Shown here: positions 8,470 through 16,342 of the stretch, one piece after another
Layout of the letters: the number at the start of each line of letters is the position of its first letter
Position numbering within the stretch: position 1 is the stretch's first letter
Assembly (NCBI GenBank): GCA_012839295.1
Contig: DUNO01000011.1
Location: 1-64,000 of the forward strand
DNA from: Clostridiales bacterium
GTDB lineage: Bacteria; Bacillota; Clostridia; Lachnospirales; Lachnospiraceae
DNA length: 64,000 nt
Direction of reading: 5' to 3'
The notes under the pieces: generated by a model
The model's database searches: none
Told to the model about the DNA's origin: nothing
Seen by the model: the letters and a program-made list of their open reading frames with translations, nothing else
Position numbers and translations under genes: made by a program

Positions 8470-8919
8470 TTACTTGCCAAGGCATTTTTTACAATGTCCA
8501 TAAAGCTTTACCTCATGGTCAACCACGGCAAAGCCCATAGACTCCTTAATCCGTTCTTCCAAAGTCTCCAACAGATCATCCTGAAAAGCGAAGATTGCTC
8601 CGCAATCCAGGCATATTAAATGATGATGATGGTGGGAGGATTCTTCCTTGCCCTTCTTGCTAATCTCATAGCGCACATAACCATCATCCAGATTTAATTT
8701 ATCAATCAGATTCAGCTCTGATAACATTTGAATCGTACGGTATACAGTAGCTATTCCTATCTCGGGATATTTCTTCCTGACACAATCATAGATCTCTTCT
8801 GCTGTCAAGTGCTTTCCCGGCCTGCTATCCAATACCTCCAATATGGCTACTCTCTGTGTAGTGACCTTCAGTCCGTTCTGTTTCAATAAACTTTTGAATT
8901 GTTCTTGATTTTCAGGCAT
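8470..8919 (-). CDS. Fur family metal-responsive regulator
   Basis: A 149-residue Fur-type repressor with an N-terminal winged helix (KVTTQRVAILEVLDSRPGKHLTAEEIYD, IGIATVYRTIQML) and a C-terminal dimerisation and metal-binding domain. That domain has the HHHHH stretch and two CxxC pairs (CLDCG and CKKC) for a structural zinc. The pattern fits Fur or Zur rather than being diagnostic; PerR is not excluded. ATG 8919 is chosen over 8973 because AGGTGA precedes it. A 125-bp hairpin element lies about 85 bp upstream. Confidence 0.88.
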   Translation of the reverse strand: MPENQEQFKSLLKQNGLKVTTQRVAILEVLDSRPGKHLTAEEIYDCVRKKYPEIGIATVYRTIQMLSELNLIDKLNLDDGYVRYEISKKGKEESSHHHHHLICLDCGAIFAFQDDLLETLEERIKESMGFAVVDHEVKLYGHCKKCLGK

Positions 8920-9003
8920 TCGCTCACCTATTCTCGTCTTATCATATATCTTGCATTTAATATAAGTTTTCAAATAAAATTGTTAAAAATTAATTTGTAT
9001 AAA

Positions 9004-9128
9004 ATGATTAAAGCATCAAAAGCACCGAAGGTGCTTTCCAGATACAAGATATTGCTATGCAAGCTTGCTTGTGATAGCAATATCTTGTATCTGGAAAAGT
9101 GCGCAGCACCTTTTGAGGCTTTAATCAT
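9004..9128. repeat. 125-bp hairpin/cruciform element
   Basis: The two arms (about 9004-9058 and 9074-9128) are near-perfect inverted repeats, including an unbroken 21-base match CCAGATACAAGATATTGCTAT. Each arm also carries its own small hairpin (GCACC-GAA-GGTGC on the left, GTGC-GCA-GCAC on the right). It fills the space between the DUF1292 stop and the fur leader. It has the look of a MITE; no flanking target duplication is obvious. Confidence 0.8.
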
Positions 9129-9135
9129 AATTTTT

Positions 9136-9405
9136 TTAATATAGCTCTATATCATCTAATAATTCTCTGAAGATCCCAGCAACAAGCTCCAGTTCCTGGT
9201 CGTCCTCCACAATATCATAGATTGCTTCCTCATCCGTATCCTTTGATACGTCCTTCATGATAAGTGCCTCAGCATCTTCCTCATCATCCGTGGTACTAAC
9301 TAAAATATAGTTCACTCCGCCGAGTCTGGTCTGTTCTAATACATAGAAGCTGACTTCTTCCCCGTCCTCTGTAATAAATTTAATTTCTTCCTGTTTACCT
9401 TCCAT
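9136..9405 (-). CDS. DUF1292 family protein (YrzB-like)
   Basis: An 89-residue, very acidic protein of the DUF1292 family. It has the characteristic N-terminal FITEDGEEVSFYVLEQTRLGGVNYILV-like strand pattern and an acidic C-terminal half. Function is unknown. In Bacillus its homologue yrzB follows yrrK (ruvX) and yrzL (ireB), and the same order is kept here. The ribosome site GGAGGC lies five bases before ATG 9405 and can be masked by an upstream complementary segment (see the regulatory feature at 9411-9439). Confidence 0.85.
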   Translation of the reverse strand: MEGKQEEIKFITEDGEEVSFYVLEQTRLGGVNYILVSTTDDEEDAEALIMKDVSKDTDEEAIYDIVEDDQELELVAGIFRELLDDIELY

Positions 9406-9410
9406 TCCGA

Positions 9411-9439
9411 GCCTCCTGCTTTTGGAGGCTTTGGCCTCC
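9411..9439 (-). promoter_or_regulatory. SD / anti-SD / SD leader of the DUF1292 gene
   Basis: On the minus strand the order is GGAGGC (9434-9439), CAAA, GCCTCC (9424-9429), AAAAGCA, GGAGGC (9411-9416), then five bases to ATG. The middle segment can pair with either flanking copy, giving two mutually exclusive hairpins, one of which hides the true ribosome site. Confidence 0.65.
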
Positions 9440-9490
9440 AGTTACTCATGCCCTGCCGATTACAGGGTATCCCGACAGACGACTACTCGA

Positions 9491-9931
9491 TTACCCCTGC
9501 TCCTTCAAAAAGTTCAACTGATCCAGATAACCCTGCAGAATAAGTACAGCCGCAAGCTTATCTACAACCTTTGCTTTCTCTTCGTGCTTTAATTTCGTCT
9601 GCGACAGCACTTGATGTGCTGCAACCGTTGTTAATCTTTCATCCCAGAGAACCACTTCCAGTCCAGTCCGTATCCTAAGCTTTTCGGCAAACTCCTCTGA
9701 CTTTATGGCACGTTCCCCTATCGTATTGTTTAAATGCTTCGGATACCCTATGACAATCCTTCCCACCTGATATTCGGTGATCAACTGCTCAATTCTTGCC
9801 AAGGTCTGGCGAAGCTTATTTTCTTGTTTACGGTGGATAACCTCCACTCCCTGCGCCGTAAGCAGCAATGCATCACTTATAGCCACTCCGACTGTAACAG
9901 AGCCATAATCCAGCCCCATAATCCGTTCCAT
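9491..9931 (-). CDS. ruvX: Holliday junction resolvase-like protein RuvX/YqgF
   Basis: A 146-residue RNase H-fold protein of the YqgF/RuvX family, implicated in Holliday junction resolution and in 16S rRNA 5' maturation. Motifs are [16 protein letters not shown] (first catalytic Asp), [16 protein letters not shown], and [11 protein letters not shown] with a late Asp in [16 protein letters not shown]. Its length is typical. It lies between IreB and DUF1292 genes, the conserved Firmicute order. ATG 9931 is preceded by AGAGGT. Confidence 0.93.
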   Translation of the reverse strand: MERIMGLDYGSVTVGVAISDALLLTAQGVEVIHRKQENKLRQTLARIEQLITEYQVGRIVIGYPKHLNNTIGERAIKSEEFAEKLRIRTGLEVVLWDERLTTVAAHQVLSQTKLKHEEKAKVVDKLAAVLILQGYLDQLNFLKEQG

Positions 9932-10220
9932 CTTAACCTCTGTCTGCTTTCCTGCTTCAAATCAGAAATCCCTGATATGATACAAATTCCAGCCCTCCCT
10001 ATTACGCTGCCCTCCGGCATCCAGACCACCAAAGCCCTGATGTCTGCCGGAAAACCCTGGGACGGCCAAACATTACAAAAAGCACGATATCGTACACATA
10101 GCACCGTAATGTGCCCCTGCACAATAATGTGCTTATACAAAAGTAAAATTATAAATGAATAATTTTCTTTGGAAATGTAATAAGTCACCTGTGTTTCAAT
10201 ATGCTATTTCTCGTTCCTAA
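9932..10220. other. Intergenic region with no recognised feature
   Basis: About 290 bp between ruvX and ireB. Open frames through it have no family resemblance and poor ribosome sites. Two small palindromes built around GCACATTA/TAATGTGC occur near 10110-10135. Nothing else is seen. Confidence 0.6.
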
Positions 10221-10493
10221 TTATTTCTTGTTCTGGGTTGATTCCTTGTCAATGTAAAAACGCAGCAATTCCTCAATAATTTCATCACGTTCAACCTTCA
10301 TAATTAAGCTTCTAGCCCCTTTATGGCTCGTTATGTAGGTTGGATCTCCGGACATAATATATCCTACGATCTGATTAACAGGGTTGTATCCCTTCTCAGT
10401 CAAAGCGGAATATACGGTTCGAATAACCTCACTGACAATAACTTCCGTTTCTTTTTTTACATTAAAATATTGAGTATTGTTTAATTTCTGCAT
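10221..10493 (-). CDS. ireB: IreB family regulatory phosphoprotein
   Basis: A 90-residue DUF965/IreB protein. In Enterococcus IreB is a substrate of the PASTA kinase IreK and affects cephalosporin tolerance. The family pattern is visible: [35 protein letters not shown]..., and an N-terminal NTQYF segment with the threonine expected to be phosphorylated. ATG 10493 has AGGAAGTG upstream; the in-frame ATG at 10532 is less likely. It is the first gene of the ireB-ruvX-DUF1292 group. No PASTA kinase is in this window. Confidence 0.9.
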   Translation of the reverse strand: MQKLNNTQYFNVKKETEVIVSEVIRTVYSALTEKGYNPVNQIVGYIMSGDPTYITSHKGARSLIMKVERDEIIEELLRFYIDKESTQNKK

Positions 10494-10674
10494 TATATCA
10501 CTTCCTCTTCCAAGAAATTCAATTAGCCTCACCAGGAATAACCCATGTATATTATCCTGATCAGCCCATTATCTGCCACGGACTGTATAATACTTCCCAA
10601 TATTTGATATATGATCCAAAAATCACGATGTATTATATGTTTTACTTATATCTTAATATATTTAGTAAGAAATA

Positions 10675-12102
10675 TCAATTAAATATTTCACAAAGCATAA
10701 TTTCTTCCGTCAAATCCCCACATATCCTTACTGATTTCATCTGATTTGACAGATCTTCCTTACTTTCCAGGGCCAATTTCAAATATCTTTCATTATGCCC
10801 GACCTGATAAGTCCTGCCTTCAACCTGAATTTCTTCTTCAAATAGAACTTTCTCTATTCTACCCAAGAAATTAGCTTTGTATTCCTTTGCCATCACTTCG
10901 GCACCTGTTATTAATTCATCACTTCTCCGGCTCTTGATTTCCTCGGAAACCTGGTCCGGCATCTGAGCTGCCTTTGTACCTGCCCTTTTCGAGTATTTGA
11001 ATACATGGATATGGGAAAACCCTACCTTGCCGACAAAGTCCAGGGTCTCTGCATATTCCTCAGGTGTTTCCCCCGGAAAGCCTACAATCACATCCGTGGT
11101 AAAGGCCGGTAAATCAAAGTATTTTTTAATGAGCCGGACTCTGTCCAGATATTCCTGGGCAGTATACTTACGGTTCATCCTCCTTAAGACGCTATCACTT
11201 CCGCTCTGCAGCGACAGATGAAAATGCGGGCAAAATTGCGGGATCCCCGAAATCACCTGTAAAAATTCCTCCGTAATAATTCTTGGCTCCAAAGAACCCA
11301 GCCGTATCCTTTCAACCCCTGGGATTTGGGATATGCTTTTAATCAGGGACGCCAGGGGCATATCAGCTTCCTTTTGTTCCTGTTCTATGTCATGATCCCT
11401 GTCCGTATCATAATCCATATCATGGGTTTTGTCTATACCATGTCCCTTATCCATGCCATGGGCCTTATCCGTACTATGATCCCTGTCCGTGCCATAGGAA
11501 GAGATATGGATTCCGGTCAGGACCACCTCCTGGTACCCTTTTTTTACAAGCTCTGTTATTTCTGCTATGATTTCTGCTTCCTTCCTGCTGCGTACCCTGC
11601 CTCTGACATAGGGGATAATGCAGTAAGAGCAGAAACGGTTGCAGCCATCCTGGATCTTAACTACTGCCCTTGTTTTTTCCATGGTGGTTAGGATATTCAT
11701 CTCCTCATACTCCTGCTCTGAAGCAATGTCTATGACAAGCTCTTCCTTCCTCTGGCTGCTCCTGCAGCGTTCCACCATCTGGACAATATCTGATTTTTTA
11801 TTATTTCCAACTACCAGGTCCACCGCACTGTCCTCCAGAAGGACCTCTTCTGCCGCCTGTACGTAGCATCCGACAGCGGCTATGACTGCGTCCGGATTTC
11901 TCTTTTTTGCCTGGTGGAGCATCTGTCTGGACTTGCGGTCTGCAATATTGGTGACAGTGCAGGTGTTTACCACATAGACATCCGCCCTATCCTTAAAATC
12001 CACAATATCATATCCCGCATTTTCAAACATCCCCCGCATGGCCTCGGTTTCATAGGAATTCACTTTACATCCCAGGCTGAGAAATGCTGCTGTTTTTTTC
12101 AT
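10675..12102 (-). CDS. mtaB: tRNA (N6-threonylcarbamoyladenosine37) methylthiotransferase MtaB
   Basis: A 475-residue radical-SAM methylthiotransferase that converts t6A37 to ms2t6A in tRNA. The N-terminal UPF0004 domain has its three cysteines (SLGCKVNSYETE, NTCTVT, VGCYVQ). The radical-SAM motif is CNRFCSYC, and a TRAM-like C-terminus is present. It is 30-40 residues longer than usual because of a hydrophilic insert near residues 200-243, between strands of the radical-SAM barrel. The insert is made of DK(G/T/A)HG(I/M)-type repeats encoded by an 18-bp tandem repeat. SD AAAGGA precedes ATG 12102 at about nine bases. Confidence 0.92.
   Translation of the reverse strand: MKKTAAFLSLGCKVNSYETEAMRGMFENAGYDIVDFKDRADVYVVNTCTVTNIADRKSRQMLHQAKKRNPDAVIAAVGCYVQAAEEVLLEDSAVDLVVGNNKKSDIVQMVERCRSSQRKEELVIDIASEQEYEEMNILTTMEKTRAVVKIQDGCNRFCSYCIIPYVRGRVRSRKEAEIIAEITELVKKGYQEVVLTGIHISSYGTDRDHSTDKAHGMDKGHGIDKTHDMDYDTDRDHDIEQEQKEADMPLASLIKSISQIPGVERIRLGSLEPRIITEEFLQVISGIPQFCPHFHLSLQSGSDSVLRRMNRKYTAQEYLDRVRLIKKYFDLPAFTTDVIVGFPGETPEEYAETLDFVGKVGFSHIHVFKYSKRAGTKAAQMPDQVSEEIKSRRSDELITGAEVMAKEYKANFLGRIEKVLFEEEIQVEGRTYQVGHNERYLKLALESKEDLSNQMKSVRICGDLTEEIMLCEIFN
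11376..11506. repeat. 18-bp tandem repeat inside mtaB
   Basis: About six to seven units encoding D(K/R)xHx(M/I/T), with one shortened unit. The period is a multiple of three, so the mtaB frame is kept. It accounts for the whole extra loop of this MtaB. Confidence 0.8.
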
Positions 12103-12161
12103 GTGTTCAAAATCCTTTCTACCTATACAACTTTTCCTCTTTTTTTTATGAACTTTGTATA

Positions 12162-12190
12162 TTGACTTTTAATTTGCTAAATTATAGTAT
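12162..12190 (+). promoter_or_regulatory. Possible sigma-A promoter of the HPr-like gene
   Basis: TTGACT at 12162 is followed after 17 bases by TAGTAT (or after 15 by TATAGT). The start codon is about 35 bp further on. Only the -35 box is a good match. Confidence 0.45.
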
Positions 12191-12221
12191 ATACATATAC
12201 TTGAAGAAGGAGGAATTAGCG

Positions 12222-12455
12222 ATGAAGACAGTGAAAATATCTTTGAATTCTATTGATAAGGTAAAAGCTTTCGTAAATGACGTGACAAAATTTGATTCCG
12301 ATTTTGATTTGGTTTCCGGCAGATACGTTATAGATGCAAAATCCATTATGGGCATTTTCAGTCTCGACTTATCAAAAGTGATTGACTTAAATATCCATAG
12401 TGAGGAGAATATGGAAAATATCCTTGCAGTCTTAAAGCCTTACATTGTAGAGTAG
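12222..12455 (+). CDS. HPr-like protein without the phospho-histidine
   Basis: A 77-residue protein that aligns with HPr of the sugar phosphotransferase system through KFDSDFDLVSGRYVIDAKSIMGIFSL. The regulatory serine equivalent to Ser46 of HPr is kept (S41 in KSIMGI). The HPr active-site region GLHARPA with His15 is replaced by SIDKVKAFV, so it cannot accept phosphate from enzyme I. This resembles the logic of Bacillus Crh, a Ser46-only regulator of carbon catabolite control, though the sequence is not Crh. ATG 12222 follows GGAGGAATTAGCG. It is a single-gene transcript closed by a strong terminator. Confidence 0.85.
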   Translation: MKTVKISLNSIDKVKAFVNDVTKFDSDFDLVSGRYVIDAKSIMGIFSLDLSKVIDLNIHSEENMENILAVLKPYIVE

Positions 12456-12463
12456 TCATCCCA

Positions 12464-12494
12464 AGAGGTTGTCGTTTACGGCAACCTCTTTTTT
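12464..12494 (+). terminator. Intrinsic terminator of the HPr-like gene
   Basis: AGAGGTTGTCG pairs with CGGCAACCTCT across a four-base loop, followed by TTTTTT. It starts eight bases after the stop codon. Confidence 0.9.
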
Positions 12495-12501
12495 ATGGAT
12501 C

Positions 12502-13677
12502 CTATCCAACCTCAACTACTTCTACCGTATTTAATGCAATTTCTATCATTTGTTCAATCTTTTCTTCCAGCTTTTTCTCAGAATTCCTGATTACCTTTGT
12601 ACTTGGCTTCGTCACCGGGTGCTTTGCCACAAAGATGGTGCAGCAGTCCTCAAAGGGCTGGATCGAAGTCTCAAAGGTATCAATTTCTTTCGCTACCTCT
12701 ACAATGTCCTTTTTGTCAAAGGCAATTAACGGGCGGTAAACGGGCATGCTGCATACCTCATTGGTAGCTGCAAGGCTGTGCATTGTCTGGCTGGCAACCT
12801 GTCCGATGCTTTCTCCGGTAACAAGCCCAAGACAGCCCTCCTGCTCTGCCAGCTTTTCCGCAATTTTCATCATGTACCTGCGCATAATGATGGTCAATTC
12901 CTCGTGGGGACACTGGTCATAAATATATAATTGGATATCGGTGAAATTTACGACGAAAAGCTTCATTTTTCCCGTATATTTGGAGATTTTCTCCGCCAGG
13001 TCGACCACCTTTTGCTTCGCCCTGTCGCTGGTATATGGCGGTGCATGAAAATAGGTCGCCGCCATGGATACGCCACGCTTCGAAATCATGTAGCCGGCTA
13101 CGGGGCTGTCGATGCCACCGGACAATAACAGCATTGCTTTTCCATTGCAGCCTACCGGCATACCGCCCAAGCCTGGGATTATGATGGAATATACATAGCA
13201 TTTGGTACGGATCTCTACCGTTACCCTCACAGAGGGTCCATGTACATCCACCTTCATCTCCGGGAACCTCTTTAACAGATACGCCCCCATTTCTATACAG
13301 ATTTCCGGTGAGGTCAAAAAGTAATTTTTGTCCGCCCGCTTCGCCTCTACCTTAAAGGTAAAATGGCGGTCCTCATACATCTTCTCCACATAATCGCCCA
13401 CACCCTTGGTCAGCTCTTCCCATTCGGAGCTTTCAATTACTGCTACGGGACAGATGGAAGAAATACCAAACACTTTTTTCAGTGCATCAACGGTCTCTTC
13501 ATAATCATAGCCTTCCGGGCATTCCACAAAGATTCTTCCCTGCTCCTTACTGACCACATATTCACCCAACCGGTTCAGGGCTTCCTTGATCCGGTCACGT
13601 AGGGCATTTTCAAAAATGTAGCGGTTGTTCCCCTTCAGACCGATCTCAGCATACTTAATTAAAAACGCTTTAAACAT
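12502..13677 (-). CDS. thiI: tRNA 4-thiouridine synthase ThiI
   Basis: A 391-residue ThiI, which adenylates and thiolates U8 of tRNA (s4U) using persulfide sulfur. The N-terminal ferredoxin-like and THUMP domains span about 1-165. The PP-loop ATP-binding motif is LLLSGGIDSPVAGYM, followed by the typical FHAPPYTS and TGESIGQVASQT motifs. There is no C-terminal rhodanese domain, as in other short Firmicute forms. The upstream neighbour is a cysteine desulfurase, the usual sulfur donor, in the same operon. The intergenic space is entirely filled by a repeat array with alternating ribosome-site-like and complementary segments. Confidence 0.95.
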   Translation of the reverse strand: MFKAFLIKYAEIGLKGNNRYIFENALRDRIKEALNRLGEYVVSKEQGRIFVECPEGYDYEETVDALKKVFGISSICPVAVIESSEWEELTKGVGDYVEKMYEDRHFTFKVEAKRADKNYFLTSPEICIEMGAYLLKRFPEMKVDVHGPSVRVTVEIRTKCYVYSIIIPGLGGMPVGCNGKAMLLLSGGIDSPVAGYMISKRGVSMAATYFHAPPYTSDRAKQKVVDLAEKISKYTGKMKLFVVNFTDIQLYIYDQCPHEELTIIMRRYMMKIAEKLAEQEGCLGLVTGESIGQVASQTMHSLAATNEVCSMPVYRPLIAFDKKDIVEVAKEIDTFETSIQPFEDCCTIFVAKHPVTKPSTKVIRNSEKKLEEKIEQMIEIALNTVEVVEVG

Positions 13678-13802
13678 TCCAATACTCCTTTGCTTTTTAA
13701 GGAGGATTTGTACTCCTTTGCTTTTTGAGGAATCTATACCCCTTTTCTCTCTTAGGAGGCTTCATTCCCCTCTACTTTTTCAGGAGACCATCTTCTCCTT
13801 TG
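13678..13802 (-). repeat. ~28-bp tandem array of SD / anti-SD segments before thiI
   Basis: On the minus strand, ribosome-site-like segments (AAGGAG, AGGGG or AAAAGGGG) recur at about 13797, 13770, 13742, 13716 and 13687. CTCC-type complementary segments alternate at about 13784, 13756, 13728 and 13701. The last complement, CTCCTT (13699-13704), can pair with the true site AAGGAG (13685-13690) over an eight-base loop, or with the preceding copy. There are about 4.5 units, with no spacer between the desulfurase stop and the thiI start. Confidence 0.75.
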
Positions 13803-14990
13803 TTATTTACGGCGATATCTCCGGAGCATCGGCAGAATTTCCTTCACCTGCTCCAGGGTATAATCAATCTCTTCCTTCGTTGTCAGCTCCGACATGGAAA
13901 AACGCAGTGTGGACTCCATCAAATCCTTTGGCAGGCCAATAGCCGTCAAGGCTGCGCTCGGGGTAGTGTGGTGGGCGCTGCAGGCGGAGCCGGAGGACAC
14001 AAAGATGCCCTTATCCTCCAAAGCATGTAAAAACACCTCACTCCGCACCCCCTGGAAATTCACGCTCATGATGTGGGGCGCCGTCTTCCTGAGCTGTTCC
14101 ATTTCAAAGGCCTCCGTACATTCGGGAGGCAGGCCATTTATTGTAACACCCTCCAGCTTACTCACCTCTTGGAGGAAACGCTGCTTTAATTCATACATGG
14201 TATCTATCTTACGGTCAAAGTCAATATAAAGCTCCTTCACAGCCTGTCCAAGACCGGCTATGCCCGGCACGTTTTCCGTTCCGGAACGTATTCCCCTTTG
14301 GTGTCCGCCACCGAAAACCGTGGGATTTATCTTTATTTTGTCATTTACATATAATGCCCCGATTCCCTTTGGCCCATGTATCTTGTGCCCGGAAAAGGAT
14401 AACAGGTCAATCCCTTCCCTTTTCGGGTAAATACGGTATTTTCCAAAGGCCTGTACCGCATCCACATGGAAAATAATATCCTTCTTTATTTTTTTCAGCT
14501 CAAGGGATATCTCATTAATATCCTGCACCGATCCGATCTCATTATTCACATACATCATGGATACCATCAGGGTATTCTCATCAATCAGCTCATACAGCCT
14601 TTGCTTTATAAGCCTCCCGGCGGAATCAACCGGAAGGAAGCTGACCTTAAAGCCCTGCTCCTCCAGCTGCACCATAGGCTGGTGCACGGAAGGATGCTCT
14701 ATCCTTGTCGTCAGGATATGCTTCGCCCTGCGTTTATTAGCCATTGCAGTACCGATCAAGGCCAAATTATTAGCCTCCGTACCTCCCGAGGTATAGATAA
14801 TTTCCTTGGGCTCGACCTTTAGGGTACTGGCAATGATTGCCGTTGCTTCCTTGATGTATTGCTCCGCCTTTACCCCCATGCGGTGCAGGGAGGAGGGATT
14901 GCCATAATCCTCCCTCAGGGTCTGCAGCATCTTGCCTGATACCCCCTGGGCCGGCTGGGTCGTGGCCGAGTTATCCAAATACACTTCCAT
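13803..14990 (-). CDS. Cysteine desulfurase (NifS/IscS family)
   Basis: A 395-residue PLP enzyme that takes sulfur from cysteine and passes it as a persulfide. It begins EVYLDNSATTQP. The PLP lysine is in SFSGHKIHGPKG and the catalytic cysteine in SSGSACSAHHT. The placement directly before thiI is the same as nifZ-thiI in Bacillus and points to tRNA thiolation rather than Fe-S assembly. ATG 14990 has GGAGGT four bases upstream; upstream in-frame starts to 15029 are weaker. Confidence 0.94.
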   Translation of the reverse strand: MEVYLDNSATTQPAQGVSGKMLQTLREDYGNPSSLHRMGVKAEQYIKEATAIIASTLKVEPKEIIYTSGGTEANNLALIGTAMANKRRAKHILTTRIEHPSVHQPMVQLEEQGFKVSFLPVDSAGRLIKQRLYELIDENTLMVSMMYVNNEIGSVQDINEISLELKKIKKDIIFHVDAVQAFGKYRIYPKREGIDLLSFSGHKIHGPKGIGALYVNDKIKINPTVFGGGHQRGIRSGTENVPGIAGLGQAVKELYIDFDRKIDTMYELKQRFLQEVSKLEGVTINGLPPECTEAFEMEQLRKTAPHIMSVNFQGVRSEVFLHALEDKGIFVSSGSACSAHHTTPSAALTAIGLPKDLMESTLRFSMSELTTKEEIDYTLEQVKEILPMLRRYRRK

Positions 14991-15168
14991 TTGTACCTCC
15001 ATTTTACTGCTGGTGTGGACTGATACCAATCTCCCTTATCAGAAGATTAATACTTCAGGGACACATACTAAAGCAGATTATACCTCATATCATGATTTTT
15101 AGCAAAGTATAATTTTTAATCTTAAACTTCACCAAAAACCCTTCCACCTAAAGTATGTGACATTTGTT

Positions 15169-16200
15169 TTATTGATAATCGTAATAGGTCCGATATTTCT
15201 CAAGAATTTTTAATATCCAAAATGGGTTAACACTTACTTCTTTGTCGCCGGAATTCAAATAAATCCCCAAGTGGAGGTGGACGTCAAACTGACCCACAGT
15301 GCCTTCCTTCCCATAGCCGCTGTCACCCATAAACCCAAGGAGCTGTCCGGCGATGACATTGTCACCCTGCTTAATGCCAGGCGTATAGGAGTAGAGATGG
15401 GCATAGTAATAATAGGCTCCTGATTCGCAGCGGATCCCAATCCGGTAACCCCCTTGCTCCAGCCAGCCCATCTTTTCTACAATTCCGTCCGTCATGCTGA
15501 TAACGGGAAAGTAGCCCCGCTGGTTATTCGATGCCATCAGGTCCGTTCCTTCATGCTTACGCTTTCCGCCATAGTTTCTGGGCTCGTACCAGGTATTATC
15601 ATAGGATATTTCGGCTCCCTCCATCCTGGGAACCGGAAAATATTCTAGATCGTTTAATACCGCTTTGTAATCTGAATACAGTTTCTGGAAGTCTTTCTCA
15701 TGCACCAATCTGCCTATGCCCCGGAGAAAGGTCTGCTCATCCACCGGTTCCTGCTTTACCAAATCATAATCCTTTAGCAGCATGCTTACGGTCAAATAGC
15801 CGTATTCATCCACCATCGGAACATTTTTAAGCCCCGGATTGCGTTTGAGCAGATGCTCCGTCCTGGTTTTGACCAGCCGGAATGCATCTTCATCCAGCTT
15901 CATTTCCCGGAAGGCTTCATAATTGATGCCTTCCTGCACCACCTTCTGTACCAGGAGATGGGTATTCAGAAGCTTTAGGCAGTAGCCGGTTATGATGGCC
16001 GCAACGGCGCATAGGATGAGCAAGTAAAGAGATTGCCTTAGCAATTCCTTCCGTAATCCCTTATCCAATCCCTTCTTTGACTGCCCAAACAATTCCCTCC
16101 GTGACTCCTTATGCAAAGCGGCACCGGCAGGCTCCCGGAGCCCAAGCCTGCGGTAGTAAGCTGCATTTCTTTTATTTGGATCATGCCTAAATTGTCCCAT
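15169..16200 (-). CDS. M23 family metallopeptidase, membrane anchored
   Basis: A 343-residue protein with a basic cytoplasmic N-terminus (about 1-55), one membrane helix (about 57-77, LLILCAVAAIITGYCL) and an extracytoplasmic helical region. The C-terminal LytM/M23 zinc peptidase domain runs from about 215 to 335. The zinc ligands are visible as HEGTD and VHLHLG. The family cuts peptidoglycan cross-bridges or acts as a sporulation/division regulator such as SpoIIQ. ATG 16200 has GAGGTA eight bases upstream. It is transcribed alone. Confidence 0.85.
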   Translation of the reverse strand: MGQFRHDPNKRNAAYYRRLGLREPAGAALHKESRRELFGQSKKGLDKGLRKELLRQSLYLLILCAVAAIITGYCLKLLNTHLLVQKVVQEGINYEAFREMKLDEDAFRLVKTRTEHLLKRNPGLKNVPMVDEYGYLTVSMLLKDYDLVKQEPVDEQTFLRGIGRLVHEKDFQKLYSDYKAVLNDLEYFPVPRMEGAEISYDNTWYEPRNYGGKRKHEGTDLMASNNQRGYFPVISMTDGIVEKMGWLEQGGYRIGIRCESGAYYYYAHLYSYTPGIKQGDNVIAGQLLGFMGDSGYGKEGTVGQFDVHLHLGIYLNSGDKEVSVNPFWILKILEKYRTYYDYQ

Positions 16201-16297
16201 AACAAGATACCTCAAGACTTTTTAACATTTAATCATATGTTTGTCTTAGGCATAACATTCGTTGTATCCTCAAATCAAAGCCAAAAAGAGAACACAA

Positions 16298-16328
16298 GTG
16301 CATCTGGAGCATGAGGTTCCTGATGCAC
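16298..16328 (-). terminator. Bidirectional terminator after the LCP gene
   Basis: GTGCATC pairs with GATGCAC, extended by GGA/TCC after one mismatch. A CTTTTT tract lies 12 to 18 bases beyond on the minus strand, and TTTTTT follows on the plus strand. Confidence 0.65.
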
Positions 16329-16342
16329 TCGATTCTTTTTTA

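Noticed and set aside
9877..10188. Minus-strand open frame upstream of ruvX
   Set aside because: No recognisable domain, no ribosome site, and it overlaps the start of ruvX in another frame.
13678..13802. Possible CRISPR array
   Set aside because: Units are contiguous with no unique spacers, and no cas genes are nearby. The same holds for the arrays at 48418 and 50032.
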